Shown piece by piece: positions 7,737 to 14,727 of a stretch of 20,229 nucleotides of DNA (position 1 is the stretch's first letter; each line of letters starts with the position of its first letter). Under the pieces are notes generated by a model. That model was given only the letters and a program-made list of their open reading frames with translations. It did not search any database and was not told the origin of the DNA. The DNA is taken from IMG/VR virus record IMGVR_UViG_3300047666_000303, positions 1-20,229 of that record. One strand, given 5' to 3'. Source of the DNA: a virus. The position numbers and the translations under genes were made by a program.

Positions 7737-8372
7737 TTAGAAGTCTTCAGCATCGGCAGTCGGTAAATCAGCTACCTTAGCCGCAGTTTTGTCTGTGTAG
7801 CCTTCTTCGTCATCGAAGCCTCCGCCGCTATTAAACTCTACAACGTCAATTAACTGCAACTTAGTCCAGAGTAGGCTAACCCCTACTTCTTTAGAGCTTG
7901 CCATTGAGTACGGCAGAGCGTAAGCAACACAGCGAATTAGAGAGCCATTACCAACCAATGGAATGTTCTCAAACTCAATCTCTTGTCGTTTAGCATCTAC
8001 TACAAAGATTTTATCAGTGTTCCCGGCGGCGGTTTTGTCATCTACTCTGCTCATTTTAAACTTAAAGAGAATATTACCAGTAGCTTCCCCGCTAGTGCGG
8101 TCTACTTCTTCGGTAAATACAGGACGAGCTTTATAAGCAGTGCCCTTAGCGCCTAAAGTCTCTCGTGTCTCGGCTAATGCAGTATCACGTAATTCTTCCA
8201 GCTTTTCAATGAAAGCCTTAACTGTTGGTTCGTCAGGGTCACAGACTAGGCCTGTAGTGTACTCTCCTTTTGGCTCGAACTTTGTATCGGGTTCTTTAAC
8301 CTTACACCACATTGCCGTGCCTCGTGGTGAAGTTACGTCATATCCTTTTACTGCGAATGGTTTTAATGCCAT
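7737..8372 (-). CDS. Single-stranded DNA-binding protein, T7 gp2.5-like
   Basis: A 211-residue protein that coats single-stranded DNA and organises the replisome. The beginning FAVKGYDVTSPRGTAMWCKV and the YTTGLVCDPDEP segment fit the phage SSB family with one OB fold. The end is strongly acidic (DDEEGYTDKTA, then PTADAEDF) and finishes in Phe, the hallmark tail by which gp2.5 contacts the polymerase and helicase. Its length is close to T7 gp2.5 (232). The start has AAAGGAAACC upstream. It lies directly downstream of an AT-rich control region and heads the replication operon (SSB, resolvase, small protein, primase-helicase, polymerase). Confidence 0.88.
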   Translation of the reverse strand: MALKPFAVKGYDVTSPRGTAMWCKVKEPDTKFEPKGEYTTGLVCDPDEPTVKAFIEKLEELRDTALAETRETLGAKGTAYKARPVFTEEVDRTSGEATGNILFKFKMSRVDDKTAAGNTDKIFVVDAKRQEIEFENIPLVGNGSLIRCVAYALPYSMASSKEVGVSLLWTKLQLIDVVEFNSGGGFDDEEGYTDKTAAKVADLPTADAEDF

Positions 8373-8388
8373 GATGGTTTCCTTTATA

Positions 8389-8405
8389 CTTAAGTATACT
8401 TAAAG
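8389..8405. repeat. CTTTAAG-type dyad, copy 1
   Basis: The sequence reads CTTAAG-TATA-CTTAAAG, just upstream of the SSB ribosome binding site. It shares the string TATCTTTAAGTAT (minus strand) with the copy after terL. It is a candidate binding site or promoter part. Confidence 0.55.
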
Positions 8406-8468
8406 ATATTTTAAGTCTTACTTTATTTGTTACTACTGTGGTAATTGTAATTACTAAATTTAAAGAGA

Positions 8469-8486
8469 CTTTAAGTATACTTTAAG
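8469..8486. repeat. CTTTAAG-type dyad, copy 2
   Basis: The sequence reads CTTTAAG-TATA-CTTTAAG. On the minus strand its right flank GTCTCT also follows the copy at 17051, so the similarity extends past the dyad. It lies 28 bases beyond the bulged hairpin. Confidence 0.6.
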
Positions 8487-8513
8487 TAGCTCTTAAAAGA
8501 TATGTAATTATTG

Positions 8514-8550
8514 GGTTTTATCTAGACAGTCCTTGCTAGAAAATAAAACC
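8514..8550 (-). repeat. Bulged stem-loop after RNA polymerase gene, copy A
   Basis: On the minus strand GGTTTTAT, a TTT bulge and CTAG pair with CTAGATAAAACC around the loop CAAGGACTGT: 12 base pairs with a one-sided three-base bulge. A second copy lies after terL with the inner stems unchanged. It may be an RNA processing site, a protein-binding element or part of a terminator. Confidence 0.7.
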
Positions 8551-8557
8551 TCTGGAA

Positions 8558-8576
8558 CGCCCGTGTTTACTGGGCG
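8558..8576 (-). terminator. GC hairpin after the RNA polymerase stop, possible terminator
   Basis: Arms CGCCC and GGGCG enclose a nine-base loop, nine bases after the RNA polymerase stop. On the minus strand a T-rich stretch (GGTTTTATTTTC) follows eight bases later and itself forms the next hairpin. This could end or attenuate transcription, but the T-run is displaced from the stem. Confidence 0.4.
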
Positions 8577-8584
8577 GCAGGGCA

Positions 8585-11113
8585 TTAACTAAATATATAT
8601 TTACTGTCTAAAACTCTATCCAAATTTAGTGTGTTTATTAATACCTCCTCTGGTCTGATTGCATAAGTAGGGTTAACCTGCTCCACAAACTGCTGTAGTG
8701 GGTTGGTTTGAAACAACTCTATAAACGACTCTCGCACCCTTTTATTGAGATTAGTCACGTAGTTAATAGGTACGGCATAACTATCGTGTATCAGGTGAAA
8801 GTTAACACAACCGTCATCTTTTAACTTCATTACCGTCGTTGACAATAGCGCCGCGTCAAGCGAGTGGATGTAGTTGGGTGCAATACCGCTAATCATACTA
8901 GACGCCTTTAAGAGCGGGGAAGTTGTCCTGATGGTCAGCTTACCGATTGGCGTAGAAACACGCGTCTCGTCCTGCACATGCACCTTCTGGAGCACTGGAA
9001 AGCTAGTTAGTGGTGCTGTATAAAATACCCACTTGCCTTGCTTAACTAAATCGGCGGTAACCCCTTTAAGGTACATCTGCCCGACTTTAGCTCCCTTGAC
9101 CGTTTCGTCTATTGCCCTAGCATTTAAATCAGTTAATAACTTGGTCATTAGCCAGTTTTCACCAATCCAGAACTTCTTGCCGTTATCCTCTAGCTCTGAA
9201 AGCTCGACTTTTAACTGCTCAAACATTCCGAACTTCGTCACTGAGTACGGCTGGGTCATAGTGTTGCGCTTCGTTAAGCTCCGTGTAATCTTGCCCTTGA
9301 TACTATCGGCAAGTGCTACCGTAGACTCTACGTGCTTCTCTCCATCATTTGTAACGTAGCTATAAAACTTAGTGTAATCCCCTGCGGCTAAGTAGCCGTT
9401 CACTTTGTCCGCCACTTCTTGGTAGATGTCATTTCTAATAGAGCCAACAACATTGACCGATTCAGCACCTTCGTTGTCTCTCAAGAGTCCTGAGTATATT
9501 TGGATACCACTACATGTTGCGTCTAAGGCAATTGGTAAGTGGCTTACAAAAGTTTCAGGGTCTTTCAAGTAATCTGCATACTCAAAACACCATGCTAGAT
9601 ACTGGTAAGGTGAATCTGTATCTTTCCAAAGAAGTCTATGTCGTATAGGGTCTTCAGCAATCAGTTTAATATCCTCCTCTAAGTCGTTGATTGTATTGAT
9701 TCTTACACCATAAGGCTCCTTATCTACCCCGTAGCAATTAGCGCCATGAATCTTAAACCAATCTAGCTCCTCTTCGGTTGTAATCCTACTACCGTGTTTG
9801 AACTCCAACAACGCTTTCGATTCGCCTTTCCCTTGAGGCTGTAAATGTTGTTGTACTGGATATATGCGCCCTCTAAAGTCATACTGGTAAGAGAAGTATA
9901 TCTCTTCTTCTGCTACGTACTCCCTTGCGTTTGCGACTACCAAGTTGAGCATAATCGCCTTACCTGCATTGCTAATGATACGGTCACGTTGGTCTTCCAA
10001 GTCCTTGAAATACTTCCGCATCATTGTCTTCTCGACAGGCAAGCCCTTATATTTGCCAGTTAGGTTAATAACCCCGTAGTTATTGATGTTGATGAAGTCT
10101 TCAGGTTCTTGTAGTCCGTTGTAAGGCAAGCGTCCAAGTAAGTAAGGATTGTTGCGCTCACTGTCAGTATCGACAATATTCTTATCAAAAACATAATGTA
10201 GCACGTCAAACACCCGGTGGTTAATACGCCATGCGGTGGCCTGTAGCGTGTTTAAAGAAGAATAGATACTAGGACTAGGGTTAGCTGTAAAGAATGCCTT
10301 CAGCAGCTTCCTAGAGCTACTCCTGCTCTTAATTATCGAAGTAGAATACAGCTCTTCCGTGTAATACCCTGCGGAACCGTTGAAACCTGTCCAATCTTTA
10401 GGTTTTACTAGGAATATTGGATACTTCCGATACTCAGCAAGTAGCCTCTCCCTCGATTCTAGCACCATCTTATAACACTCTTCGGTATACAAAATAAACT
10501 TGGTGGCTCGTGCATTATGGTACACGTCCTTCATCTCTATAATGTTAACCCCGCTCTTAATTACAATGTCAATCATTGCCGCCCCTAAGTATAGCGCATT
10601 AGGCGTAAGCTCGTCCCTCTTGAGCTGTGATTGGCGTTTGATAATCTTAAGCTTTTCCTTAGTCCTAAACTGCAAGTTCCGCTTCTTATAACGCTTGTCA
10701 ATGTAAGTGCCAAGAGCTGTATTGCCGTTGTCAAGCTGACGCACTAGCATGCTCTCATGAATAGCTCTTACAATGCGATAAGCTAGTGCTGTAGCCTTGA
10801 TTTTTTCCTCTTCGCTAATACTTCTAACAATTGTCACCAATATAATCAATGCTAACTCTTTCGGCTCGTCGTAAAACTCAGTTGCCAACACCTCTCGCAC
10901 CTTACCCCTCTGAGAAGGCAATCGCACATCAAAGAATTCTGATAACTTCTCAGCGACCGCGTCAATACTGTGAAGAAGAATCATCTTACCTTCAGCTAGT
11001 TCATCGGCTTGTCCCGCCCTAACTCTAGAGCTGACTTCTTTCATTAATCGCTCATAACTGTAGCTTGACGCTTCCTTTTCGAGCAGTAACTGCCTTTCCA
11101 ATCTCGTCGTCAT
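8585..11113 (-). CDS. T7-type single-subunit RNA polymerase
   Basis: An 842-residue DNA-dependent RNA polymerase that would transcribe the middle and late phage genes. Motif A is DATCSGIQ (Asp531), T7 DGSCSGIQ. Motif B is ITRSLTKRNTMTQPYSV (Arg611, Lys615, Tyr623 matching T7 Tyr639). Motif C is FHLIHDSYA (Asp777). GIAPNYIHSLDAALL (743-757) matches T7 GIAPNFVHSQDGS. The specificity-loop region before it (718-740, TPIGKLTIRTTSPLLK) differs strongly from T7, so promoter recognition will differ. The C-terminus ends KYIFS, comparable to the T7 terminal FAFA foot. The start has an AAGGGG site, whose first bases overlap the stop of a 26-aa gene. A possible terminator and control region follow it. 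Confidence 0.97.
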   Translation of the reverse strand: MTTRLERQLLLEKEASSYSYERLMKEVSSRVRAGQADELAEGKMILLHSIDAVAEKLSEFFDVRLPSQRGKVREVLATEFYDEPKELALIILVTIVRSISEEEKIKATALAYRIVRAIHESMLVRQLDNGNTALGTYIDKRYKKRNLQFRTKEKLKIIKRQSQLKRDELTPNALYLGAAMIDIVIKSGVNIIEMKDVYHNARATKFILYTEECYKMVLESRERLLAEYRKYPIFLVKPKDWTGFNGSAGYYTEELYSTSIIKSRSSSRKLLKAFFTANPSPSIYSSLNTLQATAWRINHRVFDVLHYVFDKNIVDTDSERNNPYLLGRLPYNGLQEPEDFININNYGVINLTGKYKGLPVEKTMMRKYFKDLEDQRDRIISNAGKAIMLNLVVANAREYVAEEEIYFSYQYDFRGRIYPVQQHLQPQGKGESKALLEFKHGSRITTEEELDWFKIHGANCYGVDKEPYGVRINTINDLEEDIKLIAEDPIRHRLLWKDTDSPYQYLAWCFEYADYLKDPETFVSHLPIALDATCSGIQIYSGLLRDNEGAESVNVVGSIRNDIYQEVADKVNGYLAAGDYTKFYSYVTNDGEKHVESTVALADSIKGKITRSLTKRNTMTQPYSVTKFGMFEQLKVELSELEDNGKKFWIGENWLMTKLLTDLNARAIDETVKGAKVGQMYLKGVTADLVKQGKWVFYTAPLTSFPVLQKVHVQDETRVSTPIGKLTIRTTSPLLKASSMISGIAPNYIHSLDAALLSTTVMKLKDDGCVNFHLIHDSYAVPINYVTNLNKRVRESFIELFQTNPLQQFVEQVNPTYAIRPEEVLINTLNLDRVLDSKYIFS

Positions 11114-11123
11114 AGTTTACCCC

Positions 11124-11204
11124 TTATAAGAATGTTTTCATTGTTATATACAGTACGTAAGTCAATGCCATAATGTAGACTAAAGCCCAAAACTCTTTAA
11201 ACAT
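11124..11204 (-). CDS. 26-aa single-span membrane peptide
   Basis: The ATG at 11204 follows a perfect GGAGG plus TAAAT spacer and overlaps the end of the upstream gene by eight bases. The stop overlaps the RNA polymerase ribosome binding site. The peptide starts MFKEFWALVYIMALTY and is hydrophobic through residues 5-21, then ends with Lys-containing MKTFL. It is a likely inner-membrane peptide, and the family is unknown. Strong translation signals on both sides support it. Confidence 0.7.
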   Translation of the reverse strand: MFKEFWALVYIMALTYVLYITMKTFL

Positions 11205-11520
11205 ATTTACCTCCTCTCGTCACATAATACGTGACCGTCTGCTCTAAAAACTCCTCGATTTGTGTAATTTTTTCCCATTGATTCTCAGCTCTTGAAAGAC
11301 CGCGTTCAGGTTCAAAATGTGTAATGCGATGCATTATTTCACCAAATGCTTCGATAATCGCCTTATCGTCCATAAAATCGCCGAAGTCCGCGTTCTCGCC
11401 TCCTGTCATAATCTGGTCAACAACGTGCTCGATGGTCGTTAGAGGCGAATCTTTTTCCTCGTAAGCCTCTAATTCTTCCCAAAGGTTTGCTTGTGGCTTA
11501 TAAATCTTCTCTTCGTTCAT
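11197..11520 (-). CDS. Acidic early protein of unknown function
   Basis: The product is 107 residues. The start at 11520 overlaps the upstream stop (ATGA) behind GGAGGG. The sequence is rich in Glu and Asp, with segments LWEELEAYEEKD and FGDFMDDKAIIEAFGEIMHRI that look helical. It lies just upstream of the RNA polymerase genes. No domain is recognised. Acidic small early proteins of T7-like phages are often inhibitors or DNA mimics, but nothing here proves that. Confidence 0.8.
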   Translation of the reverse strand: MNEEKIYKPQANLWEELEAYEEKDSPLTTIEHVVDQIMTGGENADFGDFMDDKAIIEAFGEIMHRITHFEPERGLSRAENQWEKITQIEEFLEQTVTYYVTRGGKYV

Positions 11521-11714
11521 AATAAACCCTCCTCTGATTCATCTAAGTAGTCATCCACGATGCCTGTCCAAAAATCCCAGTTATAGCCTATCTCAGCACT
11601 ATAATAAGCCTCGCCATTCTGTAGAATTTCTACGCACTGCTCTTGGGTTAGTGTGTCCTCGATATCCATCATGTCCTGAATTGTCCATGAGTCTGATACT
11701 GAATAGTTTTTCAT
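11517..11714 (-). CDS. Small acidic protein
   Basis: The product is 65 residues with a clear AAAGGAGC site ahead of the ATG. It is very acidic: SWTIQDMMDIEDTLTQEQ, then WDFWTGIVDDYLDESEEG. It resembles small phage proteins with a Trp-rich, acidic C-terminus but cannot be assigned. A four-base ATGA overlap with the next gene indicates coupled translation. Confidence 0.78.
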   Translation of the reverse strand: MKNYSVSDSWTIQDMMDIEDTLTQEQCVEILQNGEAYYSAEIGYNWDFWTGIVDDYLDESEEGLL

Positions 11715-11726
11715 AGTAATGCTCCT

Positions 11727-12398
11727 TTAAGTTTCTGCTGAATAATCATCATCTAGTACGTTGCCCATGACATCTGTTAGGAATGGGAAGTCCTTAAACA
11801 AGAGTATAGCACACTTTTTCGCTATGTCCCTATGTTCTTTTTGTGTTTCTACACCACACCTCGCCGCACAGTAAGTAATCCAAGAGCGTAGCGTGCCATT
11901 CATATACATCGAAGTGCTCGTAAGCCCTTCAGGTAGTAAAGCCCTTGCCTGCTCCTTAGCGACACCCCTGCTCAAGCTGTATCGGTAAGCCGCGGTAGCA
12001 ACCGCCCAAACATCTGTTTGCATTTCTTCAAAGCCTATATCATCCTCGCCTGCGATACTGTTCTGCTTGTTCTTGGAGTCCTGCGTCCTCATCTCGCGAT
12101 ATTGTAGCTCTGGCGATGCTTGGCTATACCTTTGGCTAAACTCTTGGAATGAAAAAGAGCGGTGTCTTAATATCTGCCTGCCAATGTCACGCGTCGTGTT
12201 TATTTCCATTACAACATTTACCATTTCAAAGATGCTGAAGTGCTTGTGCTTAATACAGTATTTTAAGAGCCCTCCGCTCGTTTTAAAGTTCATCTGGTTG
12301 TCAGGGTTCGACACCCTCGCACAATAGCTTACAAGCTCTGCTGCGGTGTTCATACCCTCTACTAATGGCTGTGTGACTCCTACTACTTTAACGTCCAT
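11727..12398 (-). CDS. thyX: Flavin-dependent thymidylate synthase
   Basis: It makes dTMP from dUMP using methylene-tetrahydrofolate, FAD and NADPH. The product is 223 residues from the ATG at 12398, which has AAAGGAGG six bases ahead. An upstream in-frame ATG (12428) lies inside the preceding gene and was rejected. The ThyX signature RHRxxSxxExSxRY is present as RHRSFSFQEFSQRY (78-91). The C-terminal half has EQARALLPEGL (149-159) with Arg152, and TLRSWITYCAARC...QKEHRDIA, the usual substrate and flavin contacts. It supplies dTMP for phage DNA together with the B12-dependent reductase. Its position among early genes, away from the other nucleotide genes, suggests early expression. Confidence 0.95.
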   Translation of the reverse strand: MDVKVVGVTQPLVEGMNTAAELVSYCARVSNPDNQMNFKTSGGLLKYCIKHKHFSIFEMVNVVMEINTTRDIGRQILRHRSFSFQEFSQRYSQASPELQYREMRTQDSKNKQNSIAGEDDIGFEEMQTDVWAVATAAYRYSLSRGVAKEQARALLPEGLTSTSMYMNGTLRSWITYCAARCGVETQKEHRDIAKKCAILLFKDFPFLTDVMGNVLDDDYSAET

Positions 12399-12399
12399 C

Positions 12400-12573
12400 T
12401 TAAGCCTCCTTTTCGTTTTCTGATTCAATTAAGTCGTCTATTCTATCTAACAACTCTTGATGTGTATAGCGTTCTATAGCGTCCGCTCCAAATACATGCT
12501 CATGAACTGAGGATATTAAATCCAATAGGCCACCTAGAATGCCTCCTAGTTCTTTAGCTCGTTTGTCTGTCAT
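12400..12573 (-). CDS. 57-aa hypothetical protein
   Basis: This short frame (MTDKRAKELGGILGG...) starts directly after the stop of the 39-aa gene (TAAATG) and ends two bases before the ThyX start, with the ThyX ribosome binding site inside its last codons. A hydrophobic helix GGILGGLLDLISS (residues 10-22) is followed by an acidic C-terminus rich in Glu. No family is recognised. It is supported by operon packing and a GGGAG site nine bases ahead. Confidence 0.7.
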   Translation of the reverse strand: MTDKRAKELGGILGGLLDLISSVHEHVFGADAIERYTHQELLDRIDDLIESENEKEA

Positions 12574-12693
12574 TTAAAACATCTCCCTCATCTTAGTTTC
12601 TTTTCTTACAAATAGGTGGTGGAATAATACCGCTAAAAATGCCACCAGAGCTACTGTCATAATCCCTATTAAAATTAAAGCTAGTATAGTCAT
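12574..12693 (-). CDS. 39-aa single-span membrane peptide
   Basis: The start has AAAGGGG, then CATTAAAATG, the same initiation context as several neighbours. It overlaps the previous gene (ATGA). Residues 2-25 (TILALILIGIMTVALVAFLAV) are continuously hydrophobic, followed by HHLFVRKETK, so it should be anchored with a basic cytoplasmic tail. Function is unknown. Confidence 0.72.
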   Translation of the reverse strand: MTILALILIGIMTVALVAFLAVLFHHLFVRKETKMREMF

Positions 12694-12830
12694 TTTAATG
12701 CCCCTTTGTATAAGTCAAGTATTGTATCATAGTTTTGGTTGTGCTTACTGATTAGCGTTTGAACCTTTACCATCAAGCCTAAGTCCTCACTAATCTTGTA
12801 ATATTTACATAAACGCTCTATCTCTTTCAT
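12690..12830 (-). CDS. 46-aa hypothetical protein
   Basis: This short frame (MKEIERLCKYYKISED...) is linked by four-base ATGA overlaps to genes on both sides. GGGA lies about six bases ahead of the ATG. It is soluble, mildly basic and probably helical. Nothing diagnostic is visible. Confidence 0.65.
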   Translation of the reverse strand: MKEIERLCKYYKISEDLGLMVKVQTLISKHNQNYDTILDLYKGALK

Positions 12831-12922
12831 ATCATTCCCGTGTCAAGCCATGTTATCAAAGCACTGTAAAAGTAGTAGCTTAATACTGCTATTACACTAT
12901 AAAGAATCCAATCATGTTTCAT
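12827..12922 (-). CDS. 31-aa membrane peptide
   Basis: The frame starts MKHDWILYSVIAVLSYYFY with a GGAG site five bases ahead and is linked by ATGA overlaps at both ends. Residues 5-25 are hydrophobic and aromatic, so a single membrane span is likely. No family is recognised. Confidence 0.65.
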   Translation of the reverse strand: MKHDWILYSVIAVLSYYFYSALITWLDTGMI

Positions 12923-13209
12923 TTTCGCTCCCGTTTACTCATTTCAACTGCCTCATACGTGCCTTTGCCCCTAAAGTAGAACTCCGCCGCTTGTTTGGTT
13001 AAGTAGTATTCTGTCATTAGGTACCCTTGTTGTTTGATAGAGTATACCCACACCCATTCGTACACTGGCTCAGCAGGTTTTACTCTGTACTTGTAGTCTT
13101 CAAACCAAGACGGTATGTTGGTTTGTTGCCAAATTGTGCCACTATATGTCCACTCAATCTCAGCCCCATCAGCCCATGCTTTAATTTCTTTGTGGTGTTT
13201 ATGTCTCAT
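12919..13209 (-). CDS. Phage protein with a KAWADGAEI / YRVKP module
   Basis: The product is 96 residues from the ATG at 13209, which follows the stop of the upstream gene by one base and an AGGAG site. The longer frame to 13281 would overlap that gene. The pattern HKEIKAWADGAEIEW, then NIPSWFEDYKYRVKP, recurs in many small phage proteins of unknown function as a small beta-rich module. Two more aromatic-rich segments follow (VYEWVWVYSIKQQGY and AEFYFRGKGTY). I recognise the module but know of no assigned activity. Confidence 0.8.
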   Translation of the reverse strand: MRHKHHKEIKAWADGAEIEWTYSGTIWQQTNIPSWFEDYKYRVKPAEPVYEWVWVYSIKQQGYLMTEYYLTKQAAEFYFRGKGTYEAVEMSKRERK

Positions 13210-13210
13210 T

Positions 13211-13450
13211 TCATTCTCCTGTTGTATCATTCCAGTTAAACATTGAACCCATTTCCATTTCAAGCTGTTCCTTTTCGTCAACGCCTCGCTGGTCGTTTAA
13301 AGTACGTACCGCGTGTTCCGCCTCTTCGCCCGTGCCATAATCATAGTTCGTTGCGTAGTATCCTTTGGAACCGCGTTTAATAATACCTATATTCTCGCCC
13401 GCCGGCTTAGTCAAAATTACTGTATAACATGTATCTGCTTGTTTGGTCAT
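13211..13450 (-). CDS. 79-aa hypothetical phage protein
   Basis: The start at 13450 has TGGAG then TATTAAAATG. The longer in-frame start at 13486 lies in the upstream hairpin and was rejected. The sequence contains IGIIKRGSKGYYATNYDYG, a small beta-like core, followed by an acidic C-terminal half. The stop TGA lies one base ahead of the next start. Function is unknown. Confidence 0.75.
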   Translation of the reverse strand: MTKQADTCYTVILTKPAGENIGIIKRGSKGYYATNYDYGTGEEAEHAVRTLNDQRGVDEKEQLEMEMGSMFNWNDTTGE

Positions 13451-13476
13451 TTTAATACTCCATTGTTGTTTCGTTA

Positions 13477-13496
13477 AGTATACCACGTTTCCGTGG
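13477..13496 (-). promoter_or_regulatory. Hairpin with extended -10-like sequence
   Basis: CCACG-TTTC-CGTGG (13483-13496) overlaps TGGTATACT on the minus strand, an extended -10-like element. The same arrangement recurs at 14728-14751. It lies between a stop codon and the next gene. It could be an internal promoter with an operator, or a processing hairpin. Confidence 0.45.
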
Positions 13497-13506
13497 CATG
13501 TATGGT

Positions 13507-13746
13507 TTATTTAACTATTGTAAGAATCCTGTTCTCATTACCTTGAAACTGCCAGAGCCATTCCCCTGAATTACCATCATAAAAGTAAGGCTTATTGCTC
13601 AGCATGAACTCGCTAGGCGCTTCACAAACGCCCTTAGACCAAGAGACACCCTGTCTGTTGTATATTTCACCTAGTGTGAACAGTGCATCGTGTGCGTGTA
13701 CTTGCATGCCTTGCTTCATCTCAGTCGCTAGTATTTGTTTAGTCAT
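13507..13746 (-). CDS. 79-aa hypothetical phage protein
   Basis: The start has GGGG then TATTAAAATG. The protein reads MTKQILATEMKQGMQVHAHDALFTLGEIYN, then Trp-rich EWLWQFQGNENRILTIV. The ordered hydrophobic and polar alternation suggests a small beta barrel or SH3-like fold, which is inference only. It follows the previous gene by one base and is followed by a hairpin. Confidence 0.72.
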   Translation of the reverse strand: MTKQILATEMKQGMQVHAHDALFTLGEIYNRQGVSWSKGVCEAPSEFMLSNKPYFYDGNSGEWLWQFQGNENRILTIVK

Positions 13747-13747
13747 T

Positions 13748-13906
13748 TTAATACCCCAACCAATTCAATACAGCTTGACAGTTATAGCTTGCATGAACGC
13801 CACACTCGCTAAGAAACTCTGAAACGCTTGCGCCGTGGTTTTTAATCTCTAACAATGCACGTTTTTTAGTGATTGTCATGTTTTCTGCTGAATCATAATA
13901 TGTCAT
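13748..13906 (-). CDS. 52-aa conserved phage protein (MTYYDSAE family)
   Basis: The sequence begins MTYYDSAENMTITKKRALLE and ends with AVLNWLGY. Small proteins with this opening and closing pattern occur in many T7-like and other phages as hypothetical genes, and the helical middle (GASVSEFLSECGV) fits. An ATGA overlap ties it to the upstream gene, and the site is AATGGAGAG. Function is unknown. Confidence 0.75.
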   Translation of the reverse strand: MTYYDSAENMTITKKRALLEIKNHGASVSEFLSECGVHASYNCQAVLNWLGY

Positions 13907-14112
13907 TTTGTACTCTCCATTAAGTCAGTTATATTCATTTTAAGTTTTTCTATCTCTTGAATGATAAAATATATATCATAATATTCAAACGGTTCCCAAA
14001 TTGCTACACCATCCGCTTCATCTTCTATCCCTGTTATAACCTCGTCATACGTCCACCTTGCTGGGTAATACGATAAGAATTGTCCCAATGCTACTGCTTC
14101 GATTTTAGTCAT
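13903..14112 (-). CDS. 69-aa hypothetical protein
   Basis: The start at 14112 has TAAGGAG followed by AAACAAA. The protein begins MTKIEAVALGQFLSYYPARWTYDEVI, then an acidic stretch and EPFEYYDIYFIIQEIEKL. The FLSYYPARWTYDEV opening looks like small phage proteins of unknown role. It lies within the early operon. Confidence 0.72.
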   Translation of the reverse strand: MTKIEAVALGQFLSYYPARWTYDEVITGIEDEADGVAIWEPFEYYDIYFIIQEIEKLKMNITDLMESTK

Positions 14113-14123
14113 TTTGTTTCTCC

Positions 14124-14456
14124 TTAGAAATTAGCAAAGACAAAGGTTTTATTGTCTGTATAGCCTATAAAGATAGTGTTGTACTCTAGATATTCTACTA
14201 TGGCTTGGGCTTGCTCATCTTCTGAGCTACTTATTACAAGTGGACTATATCCCCGTAATACTTCCGTTATATCCAACTCGCTATAGTCACGGCATATACC
14301 AGCAACGTCAAGTTCCATCTCGACACCTGTATCGGAGTAAACGTCTTCAAAATACTCGTATAATAATTCTAAACCCTCATAACTAAAATTGTCTTTGGAA
14401 GAGTACGTTGTTGTAAATGCGTTAATAAATTGCGTTTGGTTAATTGTTTGTTTCAT
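14124..14456 (-). CDS. 110-aa hypothetical protein, acidic
   Basis: The start follows AAGGGAG and a TATATT spacer. The sequence opens MKQTINQTQFINAFTTTY, then FSYEGLELLYEYFEDVYSDTG, and ends TVFAF-like with KTFVFANF. It is acidic and aromatic, probably alpha/beta. The pattern of an N-terminal helix followed by YEGLELLYEYFED recalls phage accessory proteins, but no function is assigned. Confidence 0.75.
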   Translation of the reverse strand: MKQTINQTQFINAFTTTYSSKDNFSYEGLELLYEYFEDVYSDTGVEMELDVAGICRDYSELDITEVLRGYSPLVISSSEDEQAQAIVEYLEYNTIFIGYTDNKTFVFANF

Positions 14457-14478
14457 AATATATCTCCCTTATTTAAGT

Positions 14479-14697
14479 TTAATTGATACTTGTAACATTA
14501 TCGTTTAAAGCCGCCGCCAAGTCCATCTCGGCATATTCTAAGCGGACTTTAGTATCAATTGTCGCTTCTGTAACAATAGTAAAATTATTAGATTGTTCGA
14601 TTAAAAGCAATTTAAGCTTTTCAACCTTCTTAGTTAAGCCTGAAACCGTCAAACCTGTATAACCCGTAGCGGCATACCTTGTATTATGTAAATTCAT
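14479..14697 (-). CDS. 72-aa hypothetical protein
   Basis: The start has ATGGAG and a seven-base spacer. The middle is helical (LTKKVEKLKLLLIEQSNN) and may form a short coiled coil, and the C-terminus is LEYAEMDLAAALND. No known domain. The upstream gap carries a UUCG-capped hairpin and an extended -10-like sequence, so this gene may start its own transcript. Confidence 0.72.
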   Translation of the reverse strand: MNLHNTRYAATGYTGLTVSGLTKKVEKLKLLLIEQSNNFTIVTEATIDTKVRLEYAEMDLAAALNDNVTSIN

Positions 14698-14727
14698 TTT
14701 GATATCTCCATTTGCGTGTCTTGCTTA

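Larger units (their letters stand above)
8373..8584 (-). promoter_or_regulatory. AT-rich control region between RNA polymerase and SSB, candidate origin/promoter
   Basis: A 212-base gene-free stretch that is very AT-rich. In the direction of transcription it holds a GC hairpin (8558-8576), a bulged hairpin that recurs after terL (8514-8550), then two CTTTAAG-type dyads (8469-8486 and 8389-8405). In T7 the primary replication origin (phi1.1A/B plus an AT-rich block) lies at the same place, just after gene 1. The placement and composition suggest that phage-polymerase promoters and the origin lie here. No T7 promoter consensus can be read directly, and the promoter of this polymerase is unknown. 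Confidence 0.5.
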
